A stretch of 64,000 nucleotides of DNA from Conus ventricosus. Taxonomy: Eukaryota; Mollusca; Gastropoda; Neogastropoda; Conidae. The notes under the pieces were generated by a model. The model was not told the origin of the DNA. It made no database searches and worked only from the letters and a program-made list of their open reading frames with translations. How positions within the stretch are numbered: position 1 is the first letter of the stretch; every line of letters starts with the position of its first letter. This document shows, piece after piece, positions 1 through 9,099 of the stretch. The translations under genes were made by a program, and so were the position numbers. The stretch is taken from contig CM031596.1 of assembly GCA_018398815.1 (NCBI GenBank), positions 72,122,486 to 72,186,485 on the forward strand, given 5' to 3'.

Positions 1-239
1 ATTCATGTGATGCACTAGGAATGTATTCATGTGATGCCTTAGACCCATGTAATGCAGCGGACATTGTGTTTGTTGTTAGAAATTTTGTCCCTGAAATACT
101 TTCTAAACGACATTTTTTGGTGATGCAATACAATGTCCCTGCAATATCTTATAAACTGTATCCTTGTAATAGCTTGAAATTGTTTCCCTACAGTTCCTGG
201 GAAATTGTGTCTTAGAAATTAAACTCCTGAAGTACCTTT
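1..239. other. AT-rich stretch without a recognisable gene
   Basis: No reading frame here looks coding. A 13-bp motif ATTCATGTGATGC occurs at 1-13 and 25-37, with a decayed third copy near 45-56, so there is a small 24-bp-period repeat. The stretch probably belongs to the virus-like element whose genes begin at 240. Confidence 0.5.
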
Positions 240-483
240 CTATCCATCCGATGCCTTATTAACTAAAAAAATAATTAAAATAATCATAATACGAAAGGCT
301 ATGTGCTTTTTAATCAGATAATTTTTTGTTGTTAAAGCTAAAAATAAGGTTGCAACTAGTTTTGGCGAATCTTCTATATTTCCCATGTTAGGCGGTTTTA
401 TTCTTAACAAACATTTTGCAAGGTTTGAATAAACTATAACACCAACAACAGGCACTACATAATTAACCAGCGTTTAAACTCAT
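240..483 (-). CDS. Small hydrophobic protein of virus-like element (one frameshift)
   Basis: A reading frame of about 80 codons ends at the stop at 240-242. The natural ATG is at 483, but it is separated from the main frame by one base near 462-470, so this is either a frameshifted gene or a sequencing error. Hydrophobic stretches lie near the N-terminus (VVGVIVYS) and at the C-terminus (FRIMIILIIFLV), suggesting a small membrane protein with two segments. It is head-to-head with the gene at 523, only 39 bp apart, and both starts carry a TTTTAAAA motif (486-493 and 515-522). I do not recognise a function. The compact divergent arrangement is what one expects in a viral genome. The ATG choice is inferred. 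Confidence 0.5.
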
Positions 484-522
484 GGTTTTAAAAGTATTAT
501 ATTATTTTTTATTGTTTTAAAA

Positions 523-936
523 ATGGATTGTGACGAACTATTAAAGTGTGAGGAGCAAGCAGACTACTCTGTAGGCTACTCAGCAGACCACTGCCATAAA
601 GAAAGATTATACTCTCTAGCTGCTTGTGGAAAAACTAGACAGTATTTAGGCACTGAACTAAGTATTGAACAAATTCAGCAACTGTCTACTTCAGACGTTG
701 AGAAGTACTACGCTAGGTATGAAGCACAGCTAGGGTCAAAAATGGTTAGATCGGTGGGGCAGACAATGATTAGTCTATATGCTAAGTTAGTAAGTAAGAT
801 GGCGCCAGTTTATTCAGAAGAAGATTTAAAATATGACTTATCACAAGATCCGGTTTTAAACAAGTCACTCGAAACTCTTGCATGTGACATGTATTACAGA
901 TTTGGGACGATGTTATGCCCATTCATCATGGATTAA
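523..936 (+). CDS. Uncharacterised 137-aa protein of PolB virus-like element
   Basis: An intact 137-codon frame begins at an ATG with the leader GTTTTAAAA-ATG. The N-terminal third is Cys/His-rich (C at residues 3 and 9, then HCHKE and CGKTRQYLG) and acidic; the remainder looks helical (MVRSVGQTMISLYAKLVSKM) and ends with MYYRFGTMLCPF. From memory of invertebrate genome annotation this resembles an uncharacterised family found with protein-primed DNA polymerase B elements; I know of no assigned function. It is followed 54 bp later by another gene on the same strand. Frame integrity over 411 bp and the shared start context support real coding. Function unknown. Confidence 0.7.
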   Translation: MDCDELLKCEEQADYSVGYSADHCHKERLYSLAACGKTRQYLGTELSIEQIQQLSTSDVEKYYARYEAQLGSKMVRSVGQTMISLYAKLVSKMAPVYSEEDLKYDLSQDPVLNKSLETLACDMYYRFGTMLCPFIMD

Positions 937-990
937 TTACTTTTAATCATATTAATTTTGATCATATTAAATTTAATCGCAATAAAAAAA

Positions 991-1449
991 ATGAGTGAGA
1001 AGCCGCCGCAGGACAGTCCGCAGGAGCAGAATGTACCGCAAAAGAATGCGCCACAAGTGAGTGCTCCACAAGTGAATGTACCACAAGTGAGTAGTGTTAC
1101 TAAGTCTAAAAGTCCTGGACGTGTTGAGGCTGGGCGTAAACTAGCTGAATGGAACAGACTGCAAAAAGCAAACCAATCAGCAAAACAAAAATTGTTAGAT
1201 AGTAATACAACATCGCCGCCACCGCCAACAACAACACAATTAACAACAACACAATCAAACAATAAGATGTATCATTATGTATTGGGAGCTGCTGTTGTTG
1301 CTGGGGGTGGTTTTTTAGCATACAAATACCTAACACCATACTTAGCAACAAAGTCACAAGCTCCCACAGTAAAAGAAGAAGAGCCAGCTTCTGCAAAAAA
1401 AAGTACAACCTCCCGCTGTAGACCCATTTTCTATGGAATAGTTTTTTAA
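991..1449 (+). CDS. Pro/Gln-rich basic protein with one membrane segment
   Basis: A 152-aa intact frame starts at ATG 991; an upstream in-frame ATG at 958 lies in the AT-rich leader and is less likely. Residues 1-40 are rich in Pro/Gln/Val with near repeats of PQVSAPQVNVPQV. Residues 45-75 are basic (GRVEAGRKLAEWNRLQK), a Thr/Pro-rich linker follows, and a single hydrophobic segment lies at about residues 95-115 (YVLGAAVVAGGGFLAYKYL) before a polar tail. This looks like a small anchored or virion-associated basic protein; no enzyme motif is visible. It is convergent with the DNA polymerase, and the two stops are separated by a 200-bp repeat-rich spacer. Confidence 0.65.
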   Translation: MSEKPPQDSPQEQNVPQKNAPQVSAPQVNVPQVSSVTKSKSPGRVEAGRKLAEWNRLQKANQSAKQKLLDSNTTSPPPPTTTQLTTTQSNNKMYHYVLGAAVVAGGGFLAYKYLTPYLATKSQAPTVKEEEPASAKKSTTSRCRPIFYGIVF

Positions 1450-1454
1450 TGAAC

Positions 1455-1640
1455 TAAATAAAGTTAAGAACTAGATAAGTACAAGTTAAGTACAAGTTAA
1501 GTTAGTTATAGAAAGTACTTTTTAAGTTTAAGTACAAGTAAATTATAAGTTCTTAAGTAAGTACTAGTTAGGTTCTTAAGTAAGTACTAGTTAGGTTCTT
1601 AAGTAAGTACTAGTTAGGTTCTTAAGTTAAGTACAAGCAA
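1455..1640. repeat. Tandem AAGTACAAGTT / 23-bp repeats between convergent genes
   Basis: Short AAGTACAAGTTA units lie at the left. They are followed by about three exact copies of a 23-bp unit containing TAAGTAAGTACTAGTTAGG (about 1553-1621), then a degenerate copy. It fills almost the whole gap between the stop at 1449 and the polymerase stop at 1652. It could hold the 3' ends or terminators of both transcripts; that is inference. Confidence 0.75.
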
Positions 1641-1651
1641 AGTCAGTCAAG

Positions 1652-4600
1652 TTAATCTTTTAAAGTTCTCTGATGCCCTACAGCATATGCAAACCCAGGA
1701 TTGACGTAAGTTCTCTTGTTATTGTTAGAGACTAGTGATTTCTTGTTAACAGCAGTTGTGTTTACTTGATGAAGAGTAGAGCGCAGATTAACATTTGTGT
1801 GATGAAATACTTTGTTTTCAAAGAGAGCTTGCTTGTAGTTGTCGTGAGTTATATTTTTTTTTACAACTTCTTTACTTATGCCCTTAGCCTTCTTCATTAC
1901 AGAAGTCTGGCTAGCAACGCTATACATCTTCGACCGCAAACCAACATATTCCTGTATAACTGTTCCATTAAGTTCATCCTTCATCTTTCCAATCACTTTC
2001 TTGTTCGCAGTTGAATGTAAAGGGCTGTCTTTAGGATAGTCACATGTGTCGTAACCATCCATTAGCTCCTTTAGCTACCTCTGTTTCTAAATCCTTATAG
2101 AAGTCTTCAGTTGGGATGTCTAGAATAAAAGAGTCAGTGTCTGTGTAAAGGACTCTTGCTTCTGGGTACAGTGGTTTAAAGTAGTCGTACAGAAATTCTA
2201 ACATCAATAACTTTGACAACTCCAATACGGTAAAGCCGATAAACACCGGCTTGTCCAACTTAACATCCTTTTTCTTCATCATAATGCCAACCAGGCTGTC
2301 GTTAAATCTTCTAAAGTCTTGATAGTTAGGTTTAGAGACTAGTTTAATTGCTTGTTTTTCTTTTGTAACTAATTTCACAGCTTTACGTTTGTGTGGATTT
2401 TCCATAGTTTTGCCAAAACAGCTGTTGTTCATCAGTTTAAAGAAGTCTTTTTCTGAAGCGTCAGTGGCTTGGGTTCTAAGATCAGTATTCTTCTTGATGT
2501 ATGGCCTCATAAAGGGCTCTTGATCACAAGTAATTATTCTGTGAACAGCTGTCAGCTTTAATCCGTGTTTTAAGTAAAACTTTAGGAGTCTGTAATGGCA
2601 CACATATTTAGTTTTATGCCTAAGATTAGGCACAAGTTTAGGCGGTTCGATAGGACTCATCTTTAATCTTTCTGCGGCTAGGGGGTAATCGTTGTGGAGA
2701 TCGTGTAATTCTTTAGGATATTCTAAGTCTACTTCCAAGATTAGTCCTATTGGATTATCAGGCGGAAGCTCTGACAGCATTCCTAACACAGTATTAACAT
2801 CATGAGGTCCTTTTATCATTGTAAAGTTTCTCAGTGGAAGTGGTTGACTCATGGCCCATCCATACAGATTGTTGGCGTCTAAGTACATTAGATAGTTGGA
2901 TGGTTTAGTGGGATCATAGTCGTCTAAATACTTGTTGTTAGCTTTGCAGTAAGGATGTGAGGCCATGCTAATACCTCCCCTTAGACCATCTTCAATCATC
3001 TGAAGTGTGGGCAGATCAGAAATTAAGTCAATCTGGATGTTTGTAGACTTTAAGAAGGCGTCCCAAGAAAGGCCTGGGCAGAGATGTAATGTGATGAGTC
3101 TAGACCGTAATGTTTCATGCATGTGGCTCTGTAATTCTGAAAGACATCTGCCAATAAACACACGTCAGCCATTAGATACTGATCGTGATAGTTGCCCATT
3201 GTTTGACAGTGTAATTCTGTCCAGGCTTTCTGAGCGTATTCATATTCAGAGTCAGTTATGTCTTTACCTCTAAGACTAGAAAAGAAAGCACCTTTAGGAG
3301 GAAGCGAGTCTTCATCAAACCTATCCCACGAGTTCATGTATTCATTCTGGGTAAACACCTTTACGCACTAAAGATGGGTTAAAATATTGTTTAGTTATTG
3401 AAAGTCTTGTAGAGATCCCGCTAACTTATCTAAACTCCCCATCAAATGTTGGGCAGAGTCATAAAAGGATAAACAGTCAAGAGTAAAAGTCATGTACTTT
3501 TCTGAAGATTGTGCAATGCAGATAACCCTCTTATATTCAGAAGTCACTGCTTGCATGATGAAATGAGAATCGTAACCTCGTAAGTTATGAAAGAAGATAG
3601 GCAGTTTCCATTTTTTGGGATCAAACCTTAAGTTGAAGATTACACTTGTTGTGTGCAGCTCCTCTGAACTTTCCAGTAATGTGATCGTGGTCTCTTACAG
3701 CGTCACCTGATGATTCTCTGTTGCATATCCAACAGAGAGTGGCTGAGTCATAGCGTTCTTGGTCTTCAGGAGTCATAACAATGTCTGAAAGGTTCAGTTG
3801 ATTGGATAACTGATTGCGAAGTTGTGTCATGTGTTGTAAACATCTGCTAGCTGCATTGAGGCCTCTGTAAATCTCTGGGTGTGTGTGTGTGCCCCATCTG
3901 ACCTAACAACAATAAACGCATAAGAACAGATCTGATGGTGGGTTAATAAGGTTGTTTTTTGCTCTTGTTTAGGCCGTAGTACTGTGGCAAGATTGATTCA
4001 AAGTCAGCATAAACCACGTATGGACTCATTTGCATTTTGTGTAAATTTTTAAAACTAACTTTAGACCCTGGTTTAGGTGTGAAGAGTTCGGTTTCACAGT
4101 CTACAAAACTTTTACAATGTTTCTTATGACTGACAGCTGCTTCTATAGTAGGGATTCTGACCAAACACCTTCTACAAAGCTCTTGTTTAGATTTATCCTT
4201 TGACGTATAGGCCATAAGTCTGCTTATTGTTCTGATTAATACATAATGGCTCTTTGTCCTATCTGCAAAAAGTATCAAGTCTACATGTTTGTTAAGCGGT
4301 TCGCCTAAAGTAGGAGCTTTGGGAGAAATCCTTAGAGGCACTAGATTGTCTAATACAGACCATGTGTATACGTGTACAGTGATTGGTTTGTTTTGCTCTT
4401 CAAACTGAGATATACTTTCTATACTCACTGGGAAAGGTATGTTATCAAAGTTCAGCTCTTGCTTATATTGTTCATAATTGGAAACTCTGTTTGCATGATT
4501 TTTAACAGGATATAAATGTGCTAAAACACACCACATAAAACACATGCTGTCAGAATTATGTATGTTTAAGACTGCTCGTTTTAACTCTAACTCTTTTGGT

Positions 4601-5052
4601 AGAGGAAGGTAAGAATTGCCAACTATAGGATAGAATTTTGTTTGTTTCAATTTCATTTCAAGGACTGTCCCTTCAGACCAGCCAGAACCCCTTAACTTTG
4701 CCTCCTCACTTGCATGGTTAAACTGTTTAAGCATGTAGTCAGCCCAGTCAGAATTAAGGTCGCGATAGCTAATAACTTCTTTCTGTTTAGTTGAAACCCA
4801 GACTTCTATGCTACTGCCATCAGGTGTTACATAATCAATCAGAATGGTTAACAACACTTTTACTGGCGGCTCTATCTGAAGAAACTCTGGTATTTTAGAA
4901 ATAGCATGTGTTACGCTTTCCTGAACGTCTGTAGGGTTAATAATATCCATGACTACTTCACTAAACGTATTGCTTAATTGTTCATTGCTGTCAAATGTTT
5001 CTTCCATCGTATATAGTTTTCCAACCTTGGATTCTCCGTGTTTGGCCGTCAT
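1652..5052 (-). pseudogene. polB: Protein-primed family B DNA polymerase (DNA_pol_B_2), frameshifted
   Basis: This would be a replicative polymerase of about 1,100 residues for a linear, protein-primed genome. Visible in order on the minus strand are: an N-terminal extension; Exo I (YADFES, 3990-4010); a zinc/HNH-like finger (CWIC...DHDHITGK...C, within 3640-3740); Exo II (NLRGYD, 3565-3595); motif A (LDANNLYG, 2862-2892); motif B (NSCFGKTMEN, 2400-2432); motif C (YTDTDSF, 2127-2146); and a C-terminal domain to the stop at 1652. At least six single-base shifts break the frame (near 3930, 3620, 3400, 3360, 3060 and 2050), so it is non-functional as read, although all catalytic motifs survive. 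I chose the ATG at 5052 because it carries the CTTTAAAA-ATG leader shared with neighbours. The family is used by Polintons, adintoviruses and related elements. Confidence 0.9.
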
Positions 5053-5164
5053 TTTTAAAGCCACAATATTTTCGTAAATTAAAAAAAATAAATGTAAATA
5101 AAAGTAAGTAAAACGCGCTTTTATTCTTCGCCCAAGCGCTGCAACACTTCAAGACACGTTAACC

Positions 5165-5383
5165 TTACAATAACCCTGCTAATATTTTAGCTTTTTCTGA
5201 ATCACTACAGTCAATGTTCATCACTTTAATTGCTTCGTTAAATAGTTCACTATGATCTTTTATTATATTGTTTACATCATTCTCAAACCCAAATTCACTA
5301 AAATCAATGTTTAATACTTTCATTGATTCGTCAAATAGTTCATTACAATTCTTTAAATCAGATTCACTAAGTTCAGCAGCCAT
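5165..5383 (-). CDS. Small acidic protein with internal duplication
   Basis: An intact 72-codon frame starts with the GATTTAAAA-ATG leader. The protein is acidic and made of two similar halves: residues 16-29 (ELFDESMKVLNIDF) and about 45-59 (ELFNEAIKVMNIDC). The motif is a predicted amphipathic helix followed by NID. It sits just upstream of the polymerase on the same strand, with another small gene 37 bp beyond. No known family is recognised. Confidence 0.6.
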   Translation of the reverse strand: MAAELSESDLKNCNELFDESMKVLNIDFSEFGFENDVNNIIKDHSELFNEAIKVMNIDCSDSEKAKILAGLL

Positions 5384-5420
5384 TTTTAAATCTAAAATAA
5401 ATAAAAAAATAATTGTAAAT

Positions 5421-5744
5421 TCAGCTGTTACTCATAGTCTTTTCTAATCGTAAAACCTGATCTTCATTAAAGCGAATAGCTACTCCTTCAGGGCTGGTAG
5501 AAACAGTCAGATTAACATCTTCAGGAGCCATATTATCAACTAAAATAGCAAACAACTTTATAACCAGTTGGGGCCAAGAATCTGGTATTTTACTGATGGC
5601 TTGCTTCACGCTTTCTCGCATATTTATGCGCTCAAAAAGATCAGTAATTAATTCTTCAAACCTGCTCTTTAACTCTTCTCTATCAGCCTCCCAATCCAAC
5701 TCGTAAAGAATATTAATAAGCTCTGTAGCTACTTCGGGCTTCAT
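5421..5744 (-). CDS. Small protein paralogous to polymerase N-terminal region
   Basis: An intact 107-codon frame starts with GGTTTAAAAA-ATG. Its middle part (RESVKQAISKIPDSWPQLVIK, then LFAILVDNMAPEDVNLTVST) aligns by eye with the first 100 residues of the polymerase frame (QESVTHAISKIPEFLQIEPPV, then LLTILIDYVTPDGSSIEVWVST). It is therefore a stand-alone duplicate of the polymerase N-terminal region, perhaps a priming or accessory domain. It is the last gene before the repeat-rich flank, so the element end probably lies just to the right. Confidence 0.65.
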   Translation of the reverse strand: MKPEVATELINILYELDWEADREELKSRFEELITDLFERINMRESVKQAISKIPDSWPQLVIKLFAILVDNMAPEDVNLTVSTSPEGVAIRFNEDQVLRLEKTMSNS

Positions 5745-5829
5745 TTTTTAAACCAGATTAAAATCATAAATTAAAAAAAAATTAAGTAATCAGTATCTCT
5801 TGTTTTGCGCAAGAATCAGAAGAAGTTAT

Positions 5830-6030
5830 ATGTGTGTGCGTGCGTGCATGGGCGGGGGTGGGTGTGCATGAGTGGGCGGGGTGGGGTGGGGTGTGTGTGA
5901 GTGGGTGGGGTGTGGGGGTGGGGTGTGTGTGCGTGGGCGGGGTGTGGGGTGGGGGGTGGGGTGGGGTGTGAGTGGGTGGGGGGTGGGTGGGGTGTGCGTG
6001 AGTGGGTGGGGTGTGGGGTGGGGTGTGTGC
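5830..6030. repeat. GT/GGGGT-rich microsatellite
   Basis: Strongly strand-asymmetric tract of GTGTGT and GTGGGG/GTGGGTGGGG units with many G runs. The reading frames across it are low-complexity artefacts. It lies next to the right end of the polymerase element. Confidence 0.9.
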
Positions 6031-6051
6031 AGAAGTTACCTCCCTTAGCAT

Positions 6052-6191
6052 TATTTTTAGCCCTGTCGAGGGCCTTTCTAGGATGAGGAAAAATTTACCG
6101 AAGTGTGACACAGTTCTGGTGTATTTTTAGCCCTGTCGAGGGCCTTTCTAGGACGAGGAAAAATCTACCGAAGGGTGACACAGTTCTGGTG
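6052..6191. repeat. 70-bp tandem repeat, two copies plus partial third
   Basis: Two 70-bp units begin TATTTTTAGCCCTGTCGAGG at 6052 and 6122 and differ at only a few bases. A third start (TATTTTTAGCC) at 6192 runs into the SINE-like sequence. Confidence 0.85.
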
Positions 6192-6300
6192 TATTTTTAG
6201 CCTTTAGGCTGGAGCCTGCTTCCTCGGCTAGTATTGATTTTTTCACAGCAGCTAGCCAGAAGGCCGCGTTTTAACCACTCTGCCAGAACTCGCGAAAGCC
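6192..6300 (-). repeat. tRNA-derived SINE-like remnant
   Basis: On the minus strand the segment reads TGGCAGAGTGGTTAAAACGC, a good match to a class II tRNA D-arm/A box. It is followed by an anticodon-arm-like sequence and a poor B box. It is bounded by the 70-bp repeat, whose sequence may be the SINE body. A functional tRNA is unlikely because the T-arm is degenerate. Confidence 0.45.
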
Positions 6301-6598
6301 AGCATATATTTTAAAATGAGCTTTCTTTTCTCATACAAGCTTGGAATTTCAATTCACAGCTTGTGAAACTTTGGATAGTAGAAAAAACATAATGATAATT
6401 CCATCAGTTTTCTACACAGCGTGGGTTCAATCAGAATTTCAGTTTTCAAATAATTCTCCCAGGACGCTTTTGGGTTAGATTTTTTTTAAAACAGTTTTTG
6501 TTCTGTCAAGCCAATGGCCTAAAAGCAAAGATTGTCAAAGAGTTTTACGATTCCCAGCTTTGATCTCAAAACTGGCTTTCAGTAAAACAGGTGTAATT
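6301..6598. other. No gene or repeat recognised
   Basis: AT-rich unique-looking sequence with no coding frame or structured repeat that I can support. Confidence 0.5.
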
Positions 6599-6916
6599 TC
6601 ACTTATGTTTTTCAGCCTCATCGTCAAGTTGCTCTACAAAACAATTACGTAAAAAAACATCCAGTTCACTTACTGTCATTTCCCGTTTCCCTTGCTTCGT
6701 TTCCAAAAGATTTAGACTCTCTTTTGGTTGGGTTGGTTTTGAGCAAGGCTCGCCACGTTCTAATTTTTCAAGATACAAAATCATTTCCCGATAATACTTT
6801 TTGTATTTCAATATTATTTTCTTTTGCTATTCCGAATACAGCAAATGTTCAGTTTGGCTTTCTTGAGAACTAACATTCATTGCAGTCAATCCAGCTTCCA
6901 GGCTTGACTCTGCCAT
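6599..6916 (-). pseudogene. Hypothetical ORF interrupted by an in-frame TAG
   Basis: From an ATG at 6916 the frame gives a polar, protein-like sequence of about 105 residues ending at 6599, interrupted once by TAG after about 29 codons. The part after the stop is helix-rich and charged (KYKKYYREMILYLEKLERGE). The composition is far more protein-like than its surroundings, and the second part includes a 70-residue open stretch. The region upstream (6917-7130) contains TGATGTCA and CACGTGAC motifs that could be promoter elements. No family is recognised; it may be a decayed transposon or host exon. Confidence 0.35.
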
Positions 6917-7348
6917 TTTTTGTTCAGTGTAGTAACAGCGCTAACACACGTCTTGACTCGTAGGCAGCCCGCTGAAGAATGGAAGCGGGGATGGCGGCAG
7001 GTTTGGGGCCCAGCAGAAATGATGTCATACTCCTTGTCAATTGGTTGAACGTGCGCACGTGACAGCTCAGACCACCACGTTATGATAAATAATGCTCAGG
7101 CCACCACGTTATGATAAATAATGCAGTATTAGCTGCAGGCCTCCTGTGCAGCAGAGCGTGCAACGCAATTGCGGCGAGCCCGTTGTCATGACAGTAGCGT
7201 CAATTTATCGATTTCGCGGTGTCGATGAACAAAGGCAGCACATGCTGTCGCGGGCAACAATACATACCAATATTGATTGGGACCAGTCTGGGGTAGGACT
7301 GTCAAGCCATATAAATGTTAAAATGTTTAGTTGATTTTATGTCCCTGG
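6917..7348. other. Intergenic; duplicated 28-31-bp segment
   Basis: No gene is seen. CACCACGTTATGATAAATAA followed by TGC occurs twice in direct tandem at about 7073-7122. Low-order motifs TGATGTCA (near 7020) and CACGTGAC (near 7055) are present upstream of the minus-strand ORF. Confidence 0.5.
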
Positions 7349-7580
7349 AGAGAATGTAAATATGCGGGTTCACGATCACCAAATCTTATCTTGCATGTAA
7401 GCCCCAATTTTAATGTACCGATTACGTCAATTTTTGCTGTTTTTGCGTGTTAATTTTGTTTAGAAAACAGGTGTTAATTTTGGTAAAAAGTAACATGAGA
7501 AGGACGTGATTTGTATGTGAAAAGGGGTTTTTCGTGCAAAATAAGATAGGTGGTCGTGAACCCGTATATTTACATTCTCT
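7349..7580. mobile_element. Fold-back (palindromic) element, MITE-like
   Basis: The two ends, AGAGAATGTAAATA at 7349 and TATTTACATTCTCT ending at 7580, are inverted. The inverted similarity continues inward for about 95 bp per arm with scattered mismatches, so the whole 232 bp can fold into one hairpin. It abuts the 3' side of the ORF1 remnant and truncates it. No clear target duplication is visible. Confidence 0.7.
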
Positions 7581-8403
7581 GTCTTTCCTTCTTTCTCACT
7601 CTTTTTCTGACCTGTCTCTTTCTCATTGTCAGTCGCATCACAGTCAGTGTCATTGTCAGAAAGGGGTGAGTCAGTGTCAGATGTGTGTCCAAACCTTGTA
7701 ACCGGTGGCAGAGGGTCCCAAACGGACATCACTGTCGGTTCCTCACTCGCTTTCTGAATCTCACAGACGGGATCCCCTTGTCGATGACCGGGTAGGCGAC
7801 AGGCTCTGCAGGTAACCACAGTTTCCTGACACTCCGTGGCCCAGTGACCCAGTTTCAGGCAACGATTACACTTTGTTACCCTAGTATCTCTTTTGGGCTG
7901 TTCCTTGTGATACAGGGTAGCCATAAATCCTGCAACCTTCACAGATCTATCAAGTAGTTTGTCTGGGATATCTATGAAAATAAATCGCCTTCCAGTGTAG
8001 AATCGCGTCAATTTTCCGTCTCTATTCCTCATTTTCTCCAGAATCAAGGGAGAGCGTAAGACAGCTCCCAGCCTGACAAGAGCTGACTCGATGTCTGCCC
8101 CGTCACAAGAGAGAGGGATATTAGAAATCCACACCTTTGTAGCAGAATGTTCAGTGTCGTCTTGTCCTCTGAGTGCAAACGAAGCACAACAGCACCAAGT
8201 GACAAACCCTCAATTAGCAACTTGCTGCGTGCAGCCCTCGTCGATGGGTAAAGTCTCCACAGTCCCCAAATTTCTTGAGCACCCACCATACTTTCTCTAC
8301 CACAAATGTCGAGCGCTTGAAAAGATCGCTCGTGTTCATTTTCAAAAGAGAGTGGTAAGTCTCTCTTCAACAAGAACACGGGTTCAACGTGAGAGTCCGC
8401 CAT
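7581..8403 (-). pseudogene. LINE-type ORF1 (Gag-like, RRM-like plus CCHC knuckles), truncated
   Basis: The likely start is the ATG at 8403 (MADSHVEP). The first about 90 residues are in one frame. After one shift near 8130-8150 the frame continues with an RRM-like segment (WISNIPLSCDGADIESAL...FIFIDIP) and two zinc knuckles: CNRCLKLGHWATEC (Cx2Cx4Hx4C) and CRACRLPGHRQGDPVC (Cx2Cx4Hx5C). An acidic Ser/Asp-rich tail is then cut off by the fold-back element at 7580. This layout is typical of nucleic-acid-binding ORF1 proteins of non-LTR retrotransposons. No ORF2 (endonuclease/RT) follows, so it is a dead fragment. Confidence 0.75.
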
Positions 8404-8639
8404 TTTGAAAATACAAGATTCAATGTTGAAAATAAAATAAATAAAAATACTACCACAAATATAGCGAAAATCCGTCCAGACAAGACACACAGAAATTCAA
8501 CAAACCTTTATCACCTAAAACTATCCCACAGAAACACATCCAATAGAAGCAGCGCAGAAAAAAAAGCGGAACGGTAGCACACGAAGAAAAAAGCGGCTGT
8601 CGACTTCGAAGTCTCGCTCTCGAATCACTCGTATTACTC
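8404..8639. other. Leader side of the ORF1 fragment, no gene
   Basis: AT-rich sequence upstream of the ORF1 start with an AAATAAATAAAAA stretch. Nothing else is recognisable. Confidence 0.4.
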
Positions 8640-8999
8640 TAATTAGCAGCAGTCAATTGCAAATGACACTGTCAATGCTGACCAGGTCAACCATCAAATT
8701 TCAACAGATGACCACTGGTCAATGACACTGACCACTGGTCAGCAACGTCCAATTATGTTCACATGAAGTGATCTAAACTAATTAGCAGCCAAACTGTGAA
8801 ATAAGGCCAAAATGACCATTGGTCAAGGACACTGACCACTGGTCAGCAACGTCATAAATTGTTCACATGAACTCGTTCTTCACTAACTGGCAGTCAAACA
8901 GTGAAATTAGGCAAAAATTACCACTGGTCAAGGACACTGACCATTGGTCAGCAACGTCATAAATTGTTCACATAAACTCGTTCTACACCAATAGGCCAA
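8640..8999. repeat. ~108-bp tandem repeat with GACCANTGGTC palindromes
   Basis: About three units each contain two near-palindromes of the type GACCACTGGTC separated by AAGGACACT or AATGACACT, then GCAACGTC and TTCACATGAACTCGTTC. Divergence between units is about 10 percent. Confidence 0.8.
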
Positions 9000-9099
9000 A
9001 TGACCATCGATCAGTGACCCTGGGTAGTAATAATACTAAGAAAGAGGACATAATTTCACACAGGGATCATTTCACTAGAAAGTCACAACGCGAAGCTCC
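9000..9099. other. Spacer between minisatellite and inverted repeat
   Basis: Short unique-looking sequence without a recognisable feature. Confidence 0.4.

Noticed and set aside
5745..6300. A matching terminal hairpin at the right end of the polymerase half
   Set aside because: I looked for GGAGAAACACGG and its complement here and did not find it; the end may be truncated or lie elsewhere.
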